Source: Phoronis ovalis (Eukaryota; Phoronida; Phoronidae). Taken from it: 17,083 nt of DNA. Both the position numbers and the translations under genes were made by a program. Below are positions 1 to 9,800 of this stretch, in pieces. Every line of letters begins with the position of its first letter. Position 1 is the first letter of the stretch. The notes beneath the pieces were generated by a model. It searched no databases. It was not told the origin of the DNA and saw only the letters and a list, made by a program, of their open reading frames with translations. The stretch is from assembly GCA_028565635.1 (NCBI GenBank), contig JAOXYB010021836.1, forward strand, positions 1-17,083. Reading direction: 5' to 3'.

Positions 1-1116
1 TTTTAATAAATATCGTATACACTAGGCATATGAGTTTTCATTTCGCACTAACCCATAAATGTAGGTGGATTTTACCCCCCCCCCCGCCCCCTATCTTAAA
101 CGCTATACGTTTGGGGTTAGTGAGATAACTTTTGAGATGATCCCTTAAGGGGTTTTGTTTTTTTGTGTAGCATACAGTTTACCAATGATTAAGGGTTTTT
201 ACCTTGTATTCCACTCTTACCAAGCTCTTCTGAAAGTCCCCCCGGGAAGTAGGTACATAAAGAAGAATCAAGATGATTTCTTTAGTCCAGGAAATTACAT
301 TGACGTATTGGGCCTAACACTTGAATTCCCTATTCAAAAACTATATAGCGTCTTTCGAACTTCAATAAAAACCATGAAAATTCGCATACAGTAATGCTCC
401 GATGATGTTAGTTTGTTATTATCAAGTGGAAAATGATATATAAATATTATTTGTGGCACAATATTTGCTGAATTTTAACTCAAGAAATCATTCATTATTT
501 GATAAATACGAAGCGAAAAATTGAAGCGACCAATAGTAAAGATGGCGCCCTTCCTCTCTGAGTATCCGAGTAGTTCCTCGTCATCAGCTATTCGGATAAT
601 ATTAATACTATCAATTAATTAATACAGCTTTATTTCGCTATGTATAACATGAAAATAACATCTAGATATAATTTTGAAAAATATCTGTAAGGATCCGGTA
701 ATAATTAATAAGAGGTAGGAGCTATATAGCTAGGTATTCTCTATAATCGAACCTCAATAATTTCATCGTACGGGGAGTTTATATTAAAGTGTTAGGACCA
801 ATACGTCAGATATTGGACTTATAAGCTGATATTAATTACAGTATTAGGAATACATAAATGTATGAACTGAGCGTGGCGCATTTTGCGGACGTTTTTAGAG
901 TACACAATTAAGATCGATCATAATATTTTAGTCTGCTAACTGGAACCCTTTCACAATAAAGGCAAATCAGAATTATACAGTACAAGCAAAATAAAGTATA
1001 AATGGAATTAATTCCCTGAATATTTATATAATTGATGTCTTCATATGATATACTAATTTTACGCAATTTTTAAAAGTCGAAATATAAATAAATGAATAAT
1101 TATAGTATATGCTCAC
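1..1116 (-). other. Intron 1 of the left TNFR-CARD paralogue (partial), no exon seen
   Basis: This stretch follows the splice donor of the exon at 1117-1179 on the minus strand, so it should be the start of that gene's first intron. I find no cysteine-rich exon on the minus strand. That is expected, because the equivalent intron of the central gene is about 1.6 kb. An open plus-strand frame at 155-394 has no family resemblance and looks incidental. The stretch holds a run of C broken by one G (75-91), flanked by a 9-bp inverted repeat (46-54 with 114-122). This resembles a small foldback element, but no target duplication could be defined. Confidence 0.55.
75..91. repeat. Poly-C tract
   Basis: Eleven C, one G, then five C, in a very AT-rich setting. 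It sits between the arms of a short inverted repeat (cactaaccc at 46-54 and gggttagtg at 114-122). Confidence 0.8.
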
Positions 1117-1179
1117 CCAGCAAACTATAATTCTGATTACAACATTCAACAGCACGGCTAGATTACGGCGTCTCTTCAT
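1117..1179 (-). CDS. Signal-peptide exon (exon 1) of a third TNFR-CARD paralogue, gene continues off the left edge
   Basis: ATG at 1179-1177 opens a 21-codon frame, MKRRRNLAVLLNVVIRIIVC plus a final W, that ends in phase 0 at a good donor (gtgagc from 1116). It has a basic start followed by a hydrophobic stretch, as in a signal peptide, although an Arg interrupts the core. The identification rests on the match to exon 1 of the central gene (12033-12086): both start MKR, both end with a Cys one residue before a phase-0 gtgag donor, and the flanking bases on both sides align (ctcacc-agcaaa at the donor, a CT-rich leader before the ATG). The remaining exons lie left of the window. Exon identity is inferred from this homology; with only 21 codons it could also be a dead first exon. 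Confidence 0.65.
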
Positions 1180-1380
1180 GTTTTCTCTTCAAACTTTGGC
1201 TTGCGTTTATTATTTACCAAATTATTCAACGTTACAGGAAGTTATAATTTCATAACCACATCATCATAATGTCGATGCTACACATCTCGTATAGTCCTGT
1301 CCTTACTAGTTCTAACGTACTGAATCAAGCTTTATATAGCGGCTTTGTTACTGACTTTATTTTACGACCAGGAACGTGAC
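1180..1380 (-). promoter_or_regulatory. Promoter region of the left paralogue with TATA box
   Basis: A TATA box reads TATATAAAG on the minus strand at 1330-1338, about 150 bp before the ATG at 1179. The block 1319-1378 aligns in pieces with 12317-12354 upstream of the central gene: actgaatca, then agcttt, then tgacttt with ttacg, then tgac-tg. The central gene's version lacks the piece that holds the TATA box. TGAATCA at 1321-1327 resembles an AP-1 site with one mismatch. The transcription start is not known. Confidence 0.5.
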
Positions 1381-2398
1381 TTGTTATATTAAAACCCACC
1401 AATCAGGTCCGTACCATTTACTATAAATTAAGCTGGTCCATGAGTCGATTAATTATCAGCACCCGGGCCGAAAGGGATGTCGGATAACATGCAGCACGCG
1501 TCGTATAGTCTGTAAAGCCACCAGCTACTATTTGTTGCATATCAGTGTACATTTTCACGCGTGAAATGGACAGGATTAAACAAAACCAAACAAACAAACA
1601 AATGTTTATTACTGGTACATAAAGTCGGATCGTGTAGCCATTTTAACAGTTAACCCTCTCTTCTAAATGGGGTGTTCCCTTTGTGGTTATAGCTTCCTGC
1701 CATGCAGCCTGTATATAATAGTAGGTCGTCAGTTTTCTAATTAAATCATAGAGATCTAGCCGAGAGTACCTAGAGCTGAGATCATATAATCTAGTCTTGT
1801 TCCTACATTAAATATAATTAATATCTATATACACCGGGTATATACAGCTGCATCTAAACATGTTTCCGCTCGGCCTGGAAAATACATGCATAAGTTGAGT
1901 GGTAGGGGGTACCCCAAGGCATACCTGTCAAGTTGCAATAATTTTTGAGAGGGAGATTTTATATAAATTTCGATCGCGGACCAGCCAGCAGCCCCAAGGC
2001 AGCTGGCGTGCGGCCTTTTGTCGCGCATGAGGGGAGAATGAAGGAGGGGTCGCACTCTCGATCGCGAAGGAGTGTGAGGGACTAACTCTCTTGATAATTT
2101 TTTTCCCCGATGCTGTTTCCTGCTATCTGGTGCACCTGAGTGCAATCTGAAAATATTTGCCCAGGGTATTTGCTTTAAAAAAATAAAGGTGTTTTCAAAA
2201 GTCATGAAATACAAGAGTTGCTTTACAAAAAAATATAGTCATCATGTTAATTCTTTAAATTTGTTCAGTCAAAATCGCAAAAATTTAAATATCTTGTTTT
2301 TTATTCATTTATAATTACTTTATTTATAATAAAAATACTTATTTCATGTGTTTCAACATCTGTGTTTTAATTTCTAGGTAATCACTTTTTTCCACTCA
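1381..2398. other. Intergenic DNA with an unrecognised GC-richer block (about 1890-2160)
   Basis: No gene is supported here. Most is AT-rich, with a short CAAA run near 1581-1601. The block at about 1890-2160 stands out as GC-richer, contains cgatcgcg twice (near 1971 and 2056), and is open in one minus-strand frame (1825-2214). That frame has no recognisable domain and starts in AT-rich DNA. I take the block for a dispersed non-autonomous repeat. Part of it (ggtaccccctacc on the minus strand near 1900) has a near copy on the plus strand at about 7160. The family is unknown to me. Confidence 0.4.
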
Positions 2399-2623
2399 TC
2401 ATACGGCGTTGACCATTGCGGCATCGTCTTGTAGAGAGAAAGGACCAGTAATCGTCCAACCAAGCCGTGTCAATATAACATATGGCCCACCGTTGTTGCT
2501 TGGAATAACGTCTCGGGGTTCCAAAGCGTCCGGACAATTACTACCAATCAATAAACCAATGTCAGCTGGCATGGAGAAAGAATATATCAGGTATTCAGTT
2601 CTACATCTCGAAGATAGCTCCAT
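2399..2623 (-). pseudogene. BEL/Pao protease C-terminal piece, truncated before reverse transcriptase
   Basis: The frame contains DIGLLIGSNCPDAL, then NGGPYVILTRLGWTITGP, the conserved linker between the protease and reverse transcriptase of Pao-like polyproteins. It stops at 2399, and no reverse-transcriptase motif (such as YVDD) appears in any frame further left. The breakpoint is at about 2395-2400. Confidence 0.8.
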
Positions 2624-2671
2624 CTCTTCACTACTTCAGGGTCGGAAATTCTATCCGATGTCACTGGAATT

Positions 2672-3244
2672 TCATCTCTCGTGTAGATCTATGAGATTGT
2701 TGCCAGCTAAATTACAAACTTGTAGACAGGACATGGCAGTGCTGTCGATTTCAGTTTGTCCATGCATGGTAGAAAGTAATAATTTAGTATTGACACCGCT
2801 GACGTTTAACTGGTTCTTTAAATGTTCGGTTATGAAACAGCCACTTGACCCATTGTCTAGAAAGGCATACGTTACAATGGACGATTCTGTCCCCTTTACT
2901 TTAATGTTAACGGGTAAAATCGGCATCATGACGTCGCATACTTTACTGATTCCAGATGATTCAGCTACTTCGCCGGCCCCTGTAACACCACAAACGTCGT
3001 TGCTCGCTGGGTCGGTTGTAGTCTTTTTATGTTCCTCAGTATGCAAGAGTTGACGAGGCTCATGTACCTTATCATTCGTAGTTTTCTGCAAGGTGAATCC
3101 GTCAAATAACATGGAATGCCGTTGCGTGTCGTTTGTTACACTTTCAACACGTCTTCTTTCCTTTGCAATTCTTTGATAACTGATTATTGCCAAAACATGC
3201 AAAACAAAGTCTTTTTGTTTTAACAAACTGCTTCCGATCGTCAT
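2672..3244 (-). pseudogene. BEL/Pao aspartic protease (DUF1758) region, altered active site
   Basis: The second half of the frame matches the retropepsin-like DUF1758 domain, with the active-site loop YAFLDNGSSGCFI. The family usually has Asp-Ser/Thr-Gly here; this copy has Asp-Asn-Gly. The frame breaks at 2672. The domain then continues in other frames: first around 2610-2670, then the piece at 2399-2623. Confidence 0.8.
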
Positions 3245-3344
3245 AGGAGAGCTTTAAGAAATTCTGACATACATCTAAGTCATGACAGCCATTACAAAAC
3301 AAACATGATAACTTTAAAGGAGAGCGCGCGTTGTATCTCCACAC
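3144..3344 (-). pseudogene. BEL/Pao zinc-knuckle region
   Basis: The frame contains a first knuckle (CLFCNG-HDLDVC) and a second (LCFACFGN-LSKNC), the paired nucleic-acid-binding motif that follows DUF1759 in this element class. The His expected in the second knuckle is replaced by Gln. The frame ends at 3144, overlapping the protease frame, so at least one indel separates them. Confidence 0.75.
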
Positions 3345-3492
3345 GGGACGTTGTCGATCTGGCGTACAATTCGGGTGTTGGTGATGTTTGCTGCGACATG
3401 ATTTCGTCTAGCCAATAGACTGCTTTCACTCTTTTTGCCAAAAACAGGGTCTGATAAAACTTTAGCTTCATGACTGACGAAATTTACAAAAT

Positions 3493-4426
3493 CTACAAAA
3501 ATGACAGTGCGGTACTCAATAGTTTTAATCGTACCGTGTTCGCTTCACGACGCCATCTGTTGACGAGTGATGAAGGAAGTTTATACATCAACTCTTGTAG
3601 ATTCTTTGGATGATTCATTTCTGTTAGATAATGACTGTCCTTCATTGCATTTAAGCAACTCATGAGTGTTACGGAAAATTTAGCTATAGCGTCGCTATCT
3701 TCATATTTAATTTTCGGCCAATTAATTAGTTGGTCAACATATGCCATGGCAATATTATATTCTTCACCGTATTTCTCGTCCAATAAGCGCTTCGCTTCTA
3801 GGTAACCTTTTTGGGGTGCCATATGGACACAGCTTTTCACAAGTTCGTTCGGTTGCCCTGTTGTAAACTGCTCTAAACAGTGGAGTCTATCGCTTTTGAT
3901 CAAAAATTTTGCTTTCTATTCTGGTTTGAAATGCTTTAATGAAAGACCTGTAGTCTATAGGATCACCACTGAATTTTCGTATCTCCGGTTGCGGTAATAA
4001 ACTTTTGAGTTGATGTTGAACCAATAATTCGGTTAAATCGGCTTGTCGATTATGAAGTTCGTTCTGCTGTGTTACTAGCTGTTGTATAGCATTATCATTA
4101 TAAAACGACTTACCACCTTCATCGTTGCTTGTTGGTGGACGAAATTCTCGAGCATTTGGATTCAATGAATTATCAATATAGGACATTAATGGTTGGTTTG
4201 CAGACCATGTGTTACTAGGTGGCATTACTGGTGTCGAAGTAAAAGTCATAGGTGTAGGAACCTGAGAATGAAGCCGAGGAATAGTAGATTGATTAACACA
4301 CGAAGATACAGTTGTACATGGTGTTGAAACAAACTTAAATTTCTCACAATTACTATCAACATCAACACTGTCCACCGACTGTTCATTTTCTTCAGCTGCA
4401 AAAACTTTTTCTCGTGCATCCGCCAC
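3493..4426 (-). pseudogene. BEL/Pao gag, DUF1759 region in two frames
   Basis: The first frame (4426-3887) is a Ser/Thr/Pro-rich linker that leads into the start of the conserved gag region ([19 protein letters not shown]). The second frame (3903-3493) holds its core: LEQFTTGQPNELVKSC, then KRLLDEKYGE, then MYKLPSSLVNRWRREA, all hallmarks of the DUF1759 gag region of Pao-type elements. The two frames overlap slightly at 3887-3903, which shows a frameshift. Gag-like sequence continues past the stop at 3493 in a further frame (3492 to about 3345). Confidence 0.85.
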
Positions 4427-4433
4427 AGCGATT

Positions 4434-4715
4434 TCAGTTGCTATGTCTAATTCTCATCTTCAAACGTAGCTGTTCTTCTTCTAGATGTATCTGTTTTTTG
4501 AGTTGTACTGCTCTAGCTAATAGTTCGGCCTTCCTTGCTCTTTCGTTAGCTCTGGCAGATTTTGAAGAAGCATGGGAACTGCGGGAACTGCGGGAACTTC
4601 GTGTCTTATATGATCCAAGTGACAAAGCCGAAGACTCCGATAAGGCGTTGTCACGACAAAAGGTGTTGGTATATTCATCAGCAGTGCTCCTTACAGGTGC
4701 TGTTGCTATTTTAAT
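4434..4715 (-). pseudogene. BEL/Pao gag, N-terminal part
   Basis: A minus-strand frame runs from about 4715 to a stop at 4434. It holds an Arg/Ser repeat and then a highly charged helical or coiled-coil stretch (RANERARKAELLARAVQLKK) typical of the N-terminus of BEL/Pao gag polyproteins. There is no in-frame ATG at its start. Near 4430 the frame is lost; gag-like sequence continues in another frame in the next piece, which is consistent with a one-base indel. Confidence 0.7.
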
Positions 4716-4723
4716 TTGAATTC

Positions 4724-4842
4724 ATAAGTTTGAAACTGTATATGTGAACGCTTGTCGTTTAAATATATCATATTATTTGATTACTCGACCGTTTATTCGT
4801 TGTTCCTTGTTTTGTTATGTCGTTATGTCGTTTCAAACTTAT
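4724..4842. repeat. 13-bp inverted repeat beside the retroelement
   Basis: ataagtttgaaac at 4724-4736 is exactly inverted at 4830-4842. It lies in what would be the leader of the BEL/Pao element, upstream of gag. Function unknown. Confidence 0.6.
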
Positions 4843-4895
4843 AGAGCTTCTTATGGTCAAGCATTCTGTTGGGATATAAAGTTCGAAGTGGCGAG

Positions 4896-5148
4896 TCTAG
4901 CCAGTATACAATTTGTCTAATAAGAGCACACAACCAATCATAAACGGTCGACTAGTTTTATCTGAATAGAGTGGCTCAATTAGGCCGATACACAATACAA
5001 AACACAAATAGAATACAATTGTGGCCGTAACATTTGGAGCTCGGTAGACGCAAGAATGCCCCTTTCCCCATGCATTTAAATAGGAAAAACTGACCTTTAG
5101 TTGGCGGTCATTTTCCACCATCTGATGTCGATAGTTTTCGCCCATACA
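4896..5148 (-). repeat. Possible BEL/Pao 5' LTR
   Basis: Upstream of the gag remnant, the minus strand begins with TGTATGGGCG at 5148. It has a TATA-like TATTTAAA near 5080 and ends near 4896, just before TGGCTAGACTCGCC, which could be a primer-binding site because it begins with TGG. This fits the expected position and size of a BEL LTR. There is no second copy in the window to prove it, and a clean terminal CA is not visible. Confidence 0.25.
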
Positions 5149-6420
5149 GCTCAAAGTCTAAAAAAAATCCTGCTATTATTCATTCTAGAATTATTATAAA
5201 AGAATTTGGTAACTAGTAAATCAGTTTGATCTATTAACGTGACAGAGGGGTAGAAACTCAGTGATCTGCGTCTCAAGCCTTCGTGGCTTATATAATAGTT
5301 ATATACACTTGACTTTTCATTACATTCATGTATCCAGTGGATGTTCGAGCCCAACAGGAATCATTATACAGTGGTAATAATAATATATCAAGTATTCCTC
5401 TTCCAGATGTAGGCTGCAGATATTTCTATGAAAAGAAGTGCATAAAAAAATTATAATATTTTACTTTTCCTTTAGCTATGGAAATAGTTGTAGCCCAGGT
5501 GCCGAAACCCACCCCTATATGTGTAGGTACTTCTGGAACTTTATATCCCTACATTTGTAGGAAATAGTAATCAGAATCGGGTGCAGGTGCCTGATTGATG
5601 TTGTTGTAAATGATGAACATGAAGAATTGCACGAAATAATGGTCAGTAACTCAAGAGAAACAAAATATGGTTTAACTCAGTATCTTCAACTTCAATATAT
5701 TTGCATCAATGACAGCTTGCAAAAGCTAACAAAAATATAAACTTTAACAATACTTTTATAAATCTATATAAAAATAAACAAATCTCTTTTTAAAGCTATT
5801 CTGTTATGTCATTGCGTTTTTAAATAAAACATTGCTAAAAATACAAATTATGCTTTTAGGCTCTACTAAAAAAGTTAGATTTGTCTATTTTCATCACATA
5901 AATAAATATTTCAATATACATGCAAATAGGTCCTTAGTTATCAACTTGTAAATCAACTTATAATTAATTAATCAGAACATTTTGGATAACCAATGCAAAA
6001 ATAGCACCAGAATTATATTGGACTGGTAAAAAATATAAAATATATACATATATATACTATTGACTGAATTATACCTGTGGCAGCAATATTCAACACCTTT
6101 ATATCAATGTTAATACAAAAACACAAATTTTGTCAGTTACAATTAACCTGGCATACATTTAACAGTTCCATATTGTTATAACATAGGGAAGCACTAAAAT
6201 TTTACGTACAAAATATATGTAAATGGGGCATAATTAAATTAATCCGCAAAACAATAATCTGTTGTAGGTTACTTGCAAAATAACGTGTTACAGCACCAAC
6301 ATGAAATGGCTAATGGTATATGGAATCACTCGCTTATTGTACTCTATAACATTGTATCGATACAACATATTTTAATTTTTGTAATTAATATACTAAAATA
6401 CCAAGTACTAAAGGCTTAAT
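5149..6420. other. AT-rich intergenic spacer, no gene seen
   Basis: I find no supported coding region on either strand. Short open frames (for example 5151-5354 on the minus strand) lack any motif and arise in AT-rich DNA. A TA-rich microsatellite-like run lies near 6035-6060. Confidence 0.6.
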
Positions 6421-6720
6421 TTTTATTAATTTTCTAATTCTTCTTTATTTAGAGAATACATATATATTTTTTATTTTTATGTATCTTTTAATTTTTCTTT
6501 ATTAGAAGACATTATGCATGATTTCTTTTTATTATTATCAATCTTCTTAATTCTTCTTTATTTAGAAATAAATACGCAACATTTTTAATTTTTATCAATT
6601 CTCTAAAGTCTCAATTCTTACCAAGTAAATACGCAAACTATTTTCATTTTTGTCAATCTTCTAATTCCAGTTCTTTCTAAAAAATGTTGCCAGACTTCTA
6701 ATTATTATTCTTTAAAACTA
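6421..6720. repeat. Degenerate tandem repeat, unit about 55-60 bp
   Basis: Phrases of the type ttttTATcaATcttctAATtc followed by ttctttatttaga and aaatacgcaaac recur, starting near 6421, 6476, 6531, 6588 and 6648, with a weaker trace near 6695. Adjacent copies differ by many substitutions, so the array is old. It lies directly downstream of the central gene's stop (6757), so the 3' UTR probably runs into it. Confidence 0.55.
6557..6562 (-). terminator. Candidate poly(A) signal of the central TNFR-CARD gene
   Basis: AATAAA on the minus strand, about 195 bases beyond the stop at 6757-6759. It lies inside the degenerate repeat, where similar hexamers recur (for example in the unit near 6440), so the site actually used is uncertain. 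Confidence 0.3.
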
Positions 6721-6756
6721 CATACATAAACATTCTTTTTTCTAATTTTTCCTTAT

Positions 6757-6863
6757 TTACATTTTCCTAACATCAACTTCCAGTATATTATTTTCCACTC
6801 CGTAGTCCAAAACTACCTCCACTTGTTGTATTTTAGTTATTGCTTCCGAAGCTTGAAGTTTTC
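6757..6863 (-). CDS. Central TNFR-CARD gene, exon 8: C-terminal tail (tentative)
   Basis: Following tttctaaag|GA, a phase-1 frame of 34 codons opens with KLQASEAITKIQQVEVVLDY and ends at TAA (6757-6759). Support: the right paralogue has a last exon of the same phase and nearly the same size (33 against 35 codons, stop included), also starting G-x-LQ. The acceptor has a weak pyrimidine tract, and the donor (gtaata) is imperfect. If the splice is not used, the protein ends 13 residues after the CARD exon's conserved part. Confidence 0.5.
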
Positions 6864-9800
6864 CTTTAGAAACCAATATTTTGACAAGACACTTTTTCAA
6901 TTCTCCTAATGAAACCTTGTCGCGAGCAGCGAGTATTTGGTCTGTAAAATGTGAGCACCGAGCATTGCCTTGGTCTGTTAAGTGTGAGCAGCGAGCATTG
7001 TCTTTTGGCGACCATTTTTTTAATTTTGTAAACTATTTTGTCGGTTGTCGATTTTTTGGCAACCGTTTTTTTTTGGCAACCGTTTTTTTGGTTGTCAATT
7101 TTTCTTGTTAAGTGTGAGCAACGAGCATTGTCGATTTTTAAGTGCGAGCATTGTACATTGGGTGGTACCCCTTACCCCCTCTTTTATGAACAATTATTTT
7201 TCTAGTTGATATATTATATCGTAAATCAAAACTCACACTTATTTTCATCATTGGCAATTATATTACCAGGCATGACTGGTTTCAATACATCAGCAACATG
7301 ATATTGCTTTGTGTAAATCAAAGCATCATAAAAATGTTCGTATGCATCAGGTCCTCGTCTCTGTAGTATGTCTAAAAATTTAGTGACTCGGTCCATAGTT
7401 GTTCTATTTTCTAACTGCAAAGAAACAAAAACCCACTAAATTTCACGAGAATCATCTATGATATAAACATGTTAGCAACTATAAGCATTCTAAATGAATA
7501 AGCTTTCAAAAAAAGATAGTTGTAGTGGAATTTTACGAAAATTATGTTACAATTCTCATCCATCACCAGTGGCCTGGATTATTAAAATAACTGAGACAAT
7601 TTGATTGTAACAAGTTTTACTTACAGCGATATGTGCGAGTTGGCATTTTATGCATACATCAAAAAGATGCCTCACCTTAATTTTTCATCAGATTATCTCT
7701 CACCTTAATTTGTTCAGCGATATGATTGGTGAAAATCTCTTTAGCTTGTAAATATGCTATAACACCATCAACTTCTAAATTCTCTATGAAGAACATCAGT
7801 TTTCTTCCTACGAGTTCCTTTTGAGCTAGAAAGGAATATAATTTCAGAATTTAGAAAAATATCAGAGTACGCCATTCCTCATTTGAACGTACAAGTCTAT
7901 GTTGGGTTGGGTGGGAGAACAGTGCTAAAGGACAGTTCTACAATAAATCCTTGTACAGCATTTTATAATCGCCTAGTATCCAAACTTTTTTCACTGATGT
8001 ACCACTTGTGATTTTTGCATTATTCTGGGGTAACTTTGAAGTAGATATATTTTTTATTCAAACACATGTATATCTGAAGCAATGTCACTGTTCATACCTA
8101 GTAGTTCTAGTTCTATACATTCATTTTGGGTTTCATTGGACACGGTCAAGTTCGCTACATCAATCTGTGTAGACATAACAACAGCAGCAGGAGCATCTGC
8201 AACACACAAATAATCAAAAAAAAGTTATAACCTTAATTCAGTTAGTTATCATAAAGCTCTAAAGTTAGATAAAGATGAAAAAAACATATTATGCAAATGC
8301 AACTCATCAAGACTATTCAATGTACATGTGCTTAAAGAGCACAATGAGCAATACGTGTTAAAAGTTGTCCATACAACTGCATGTAGATAGCATACTAGAT
8401 GTGCATCTAAATTAGAAATGACTCAGTTAAGTACCTGTCAAATTCTTTCCAGTTAGGTCAACATTATCAGTTGACACTGTTGAGCCGCTTTCATCAGCAG
8501 CTTCCACCCCAAGTAATATGTTATGCTCGTGCAAGCTTTTTCTGTCAGGACTAATGTCAAGGAGACCGTCTTTAGTACGGTGATCACTACTGCTTCTTTT
8601 ACGTAAGCAATATATTATTATTCCACACGCAAGTAAAATAAAGAATGCAACACCAATAATTATACCAATAATTGATCCAGTACTCAAATCTTGTGGTTCA
8701 GTATCAAGTGGAAGCGTTTTCTTGGAACCTGTACCTGCAAATACATGTGCAGGTAAATGTAATCTTGCACTTCAGGTCTTAAATGTGGCATGCTACAAAA
8801 ATGAGGGAAATTAAAGAAAAGTAAGTGTAATAACTATGTAGCGCTTAACAATCCTTTATATTACCGCAACAGTGCCAACTAGCTTCCGGTAACATGAGAA
8901 AACAGTAAACGGTATATATTTAAAAATAGGTAAAAAGTATTTATAAAACAAAATTTGTAGAACGGTGTGTAGAAGCTATAGTCATTAATAAGTAGATCTA
9001 AGCTAGGATGCATTGTGAAACATGAATTGTCACAGGTCATATTGGATCCATACCTGACATATTACCACAGACATTATCCTTTTCAAGAGTACCAGTTTCC
9101 ACCAAATCCAGACCTAAATCGCCACAGTTTGTGAGATGTTTGCAGGATTCAGTACTTGAAAATGTATCTGAATACGTTGCGCCAGGCACGCATGCTTCAC
9201 ATTCCACATCGGAAACACTGGTTCCTTAAAATAACATAATTTGAACAACAATATCAGTTGTAGTCCTTTGCATTATGTGTACAGTGGTTTGGCCCACATA
9301 GAAAAATAAAAAGCAACAAAAAAAAATGCAAGTTAATAAGATTTCATGATTTAAGCTCAGATAAGTTACTTTTCGATAAGTTACTAATGGTCTGGTAGGC
9401 ATCTAATAATTTATATTATTTTAATCTATTACAATACATCAGGTATGCGTGCTTTTGTCGAGCTAGTTTTAATTTGCATTTATCATCACAGCAAATATTT
9501 GTCCCCTCTATTACTCATCTGTACCTTTCGACTGTGGATATCTATTTGCCCGGGAATTTAGGCACTAAGACCGTTCTCTTACTTGCAATTGACGACAGTA
9601 ATGTTTTTGTCCTTGTGTAGGTGTTTAGTAAGTTTAGTATCTTTTTTCTTCTTGTAACATCTCATTACCAGTAAATTTTAAGCAAGTAACAGTTTAGATA
9701 TAGTATTTACAAAAATAATTACAGTACATATATAATAATTAATACATTTGTTAATTCATTTCACATATCCGAATAGTATTTACAAGTGCTTATTAAGTAA

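Larger units (their letters stand above)
2399..5148 (-). mobile_element. Truncated, decayed BEL/Pao LTR retrotransposon (gag and protease only)
   Basis: Read on the minus strand, this stretch shows the order typical of BEL/Pao elements: a basic Ser/Arg-rich gag start, a DUF1759-type gag region, two zinc knuckles, and a DUF1758 aspartic protease region that ends in the GWTITGP motif which normally lies just before reverse transcriptase. It stops there. No reverse transcriptase, RNase H or integrase follows, and DNA left of about 2399 is AT-rich and unrelated. The frame shifts at least five times (near 4430, 3895, 3500, 3345-3200 and 2620), so the element is dead. The 5' limit is uncertain: gag-like sequence reaches about 4715, and a possible LTR and leader extends to 5148. 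It lies in the spacer between the left and central TNFR-CARD genes, in the same orientation as them. Confidence 0.85.

Noticed and set aside
2409-3053. 214-codon plus-strand frame
   Set aside because: It is the antisense of the BEL/Pao protease region, which is clearly coding on the minus strand.
4856-4908. tRNA-like words (ttcgaa and a terminal CCA) near the retroelement leader
   Set aside because: The flanking bases cannot pair into T-arm or acceptor stems, so it is not a tRNA gene.
4897-5154. 85-codon minus-strand frame with a hydrophobic stretch
   Set aside because: No family resemblance. It coincides with the possible LTR, where chance frames are common.
6881-7111. 76-codon plus-strand frame with internal repeats
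   Set aside because: Its apparent protein repeats come from the minisatellite, which lies in an intron on the other strand.
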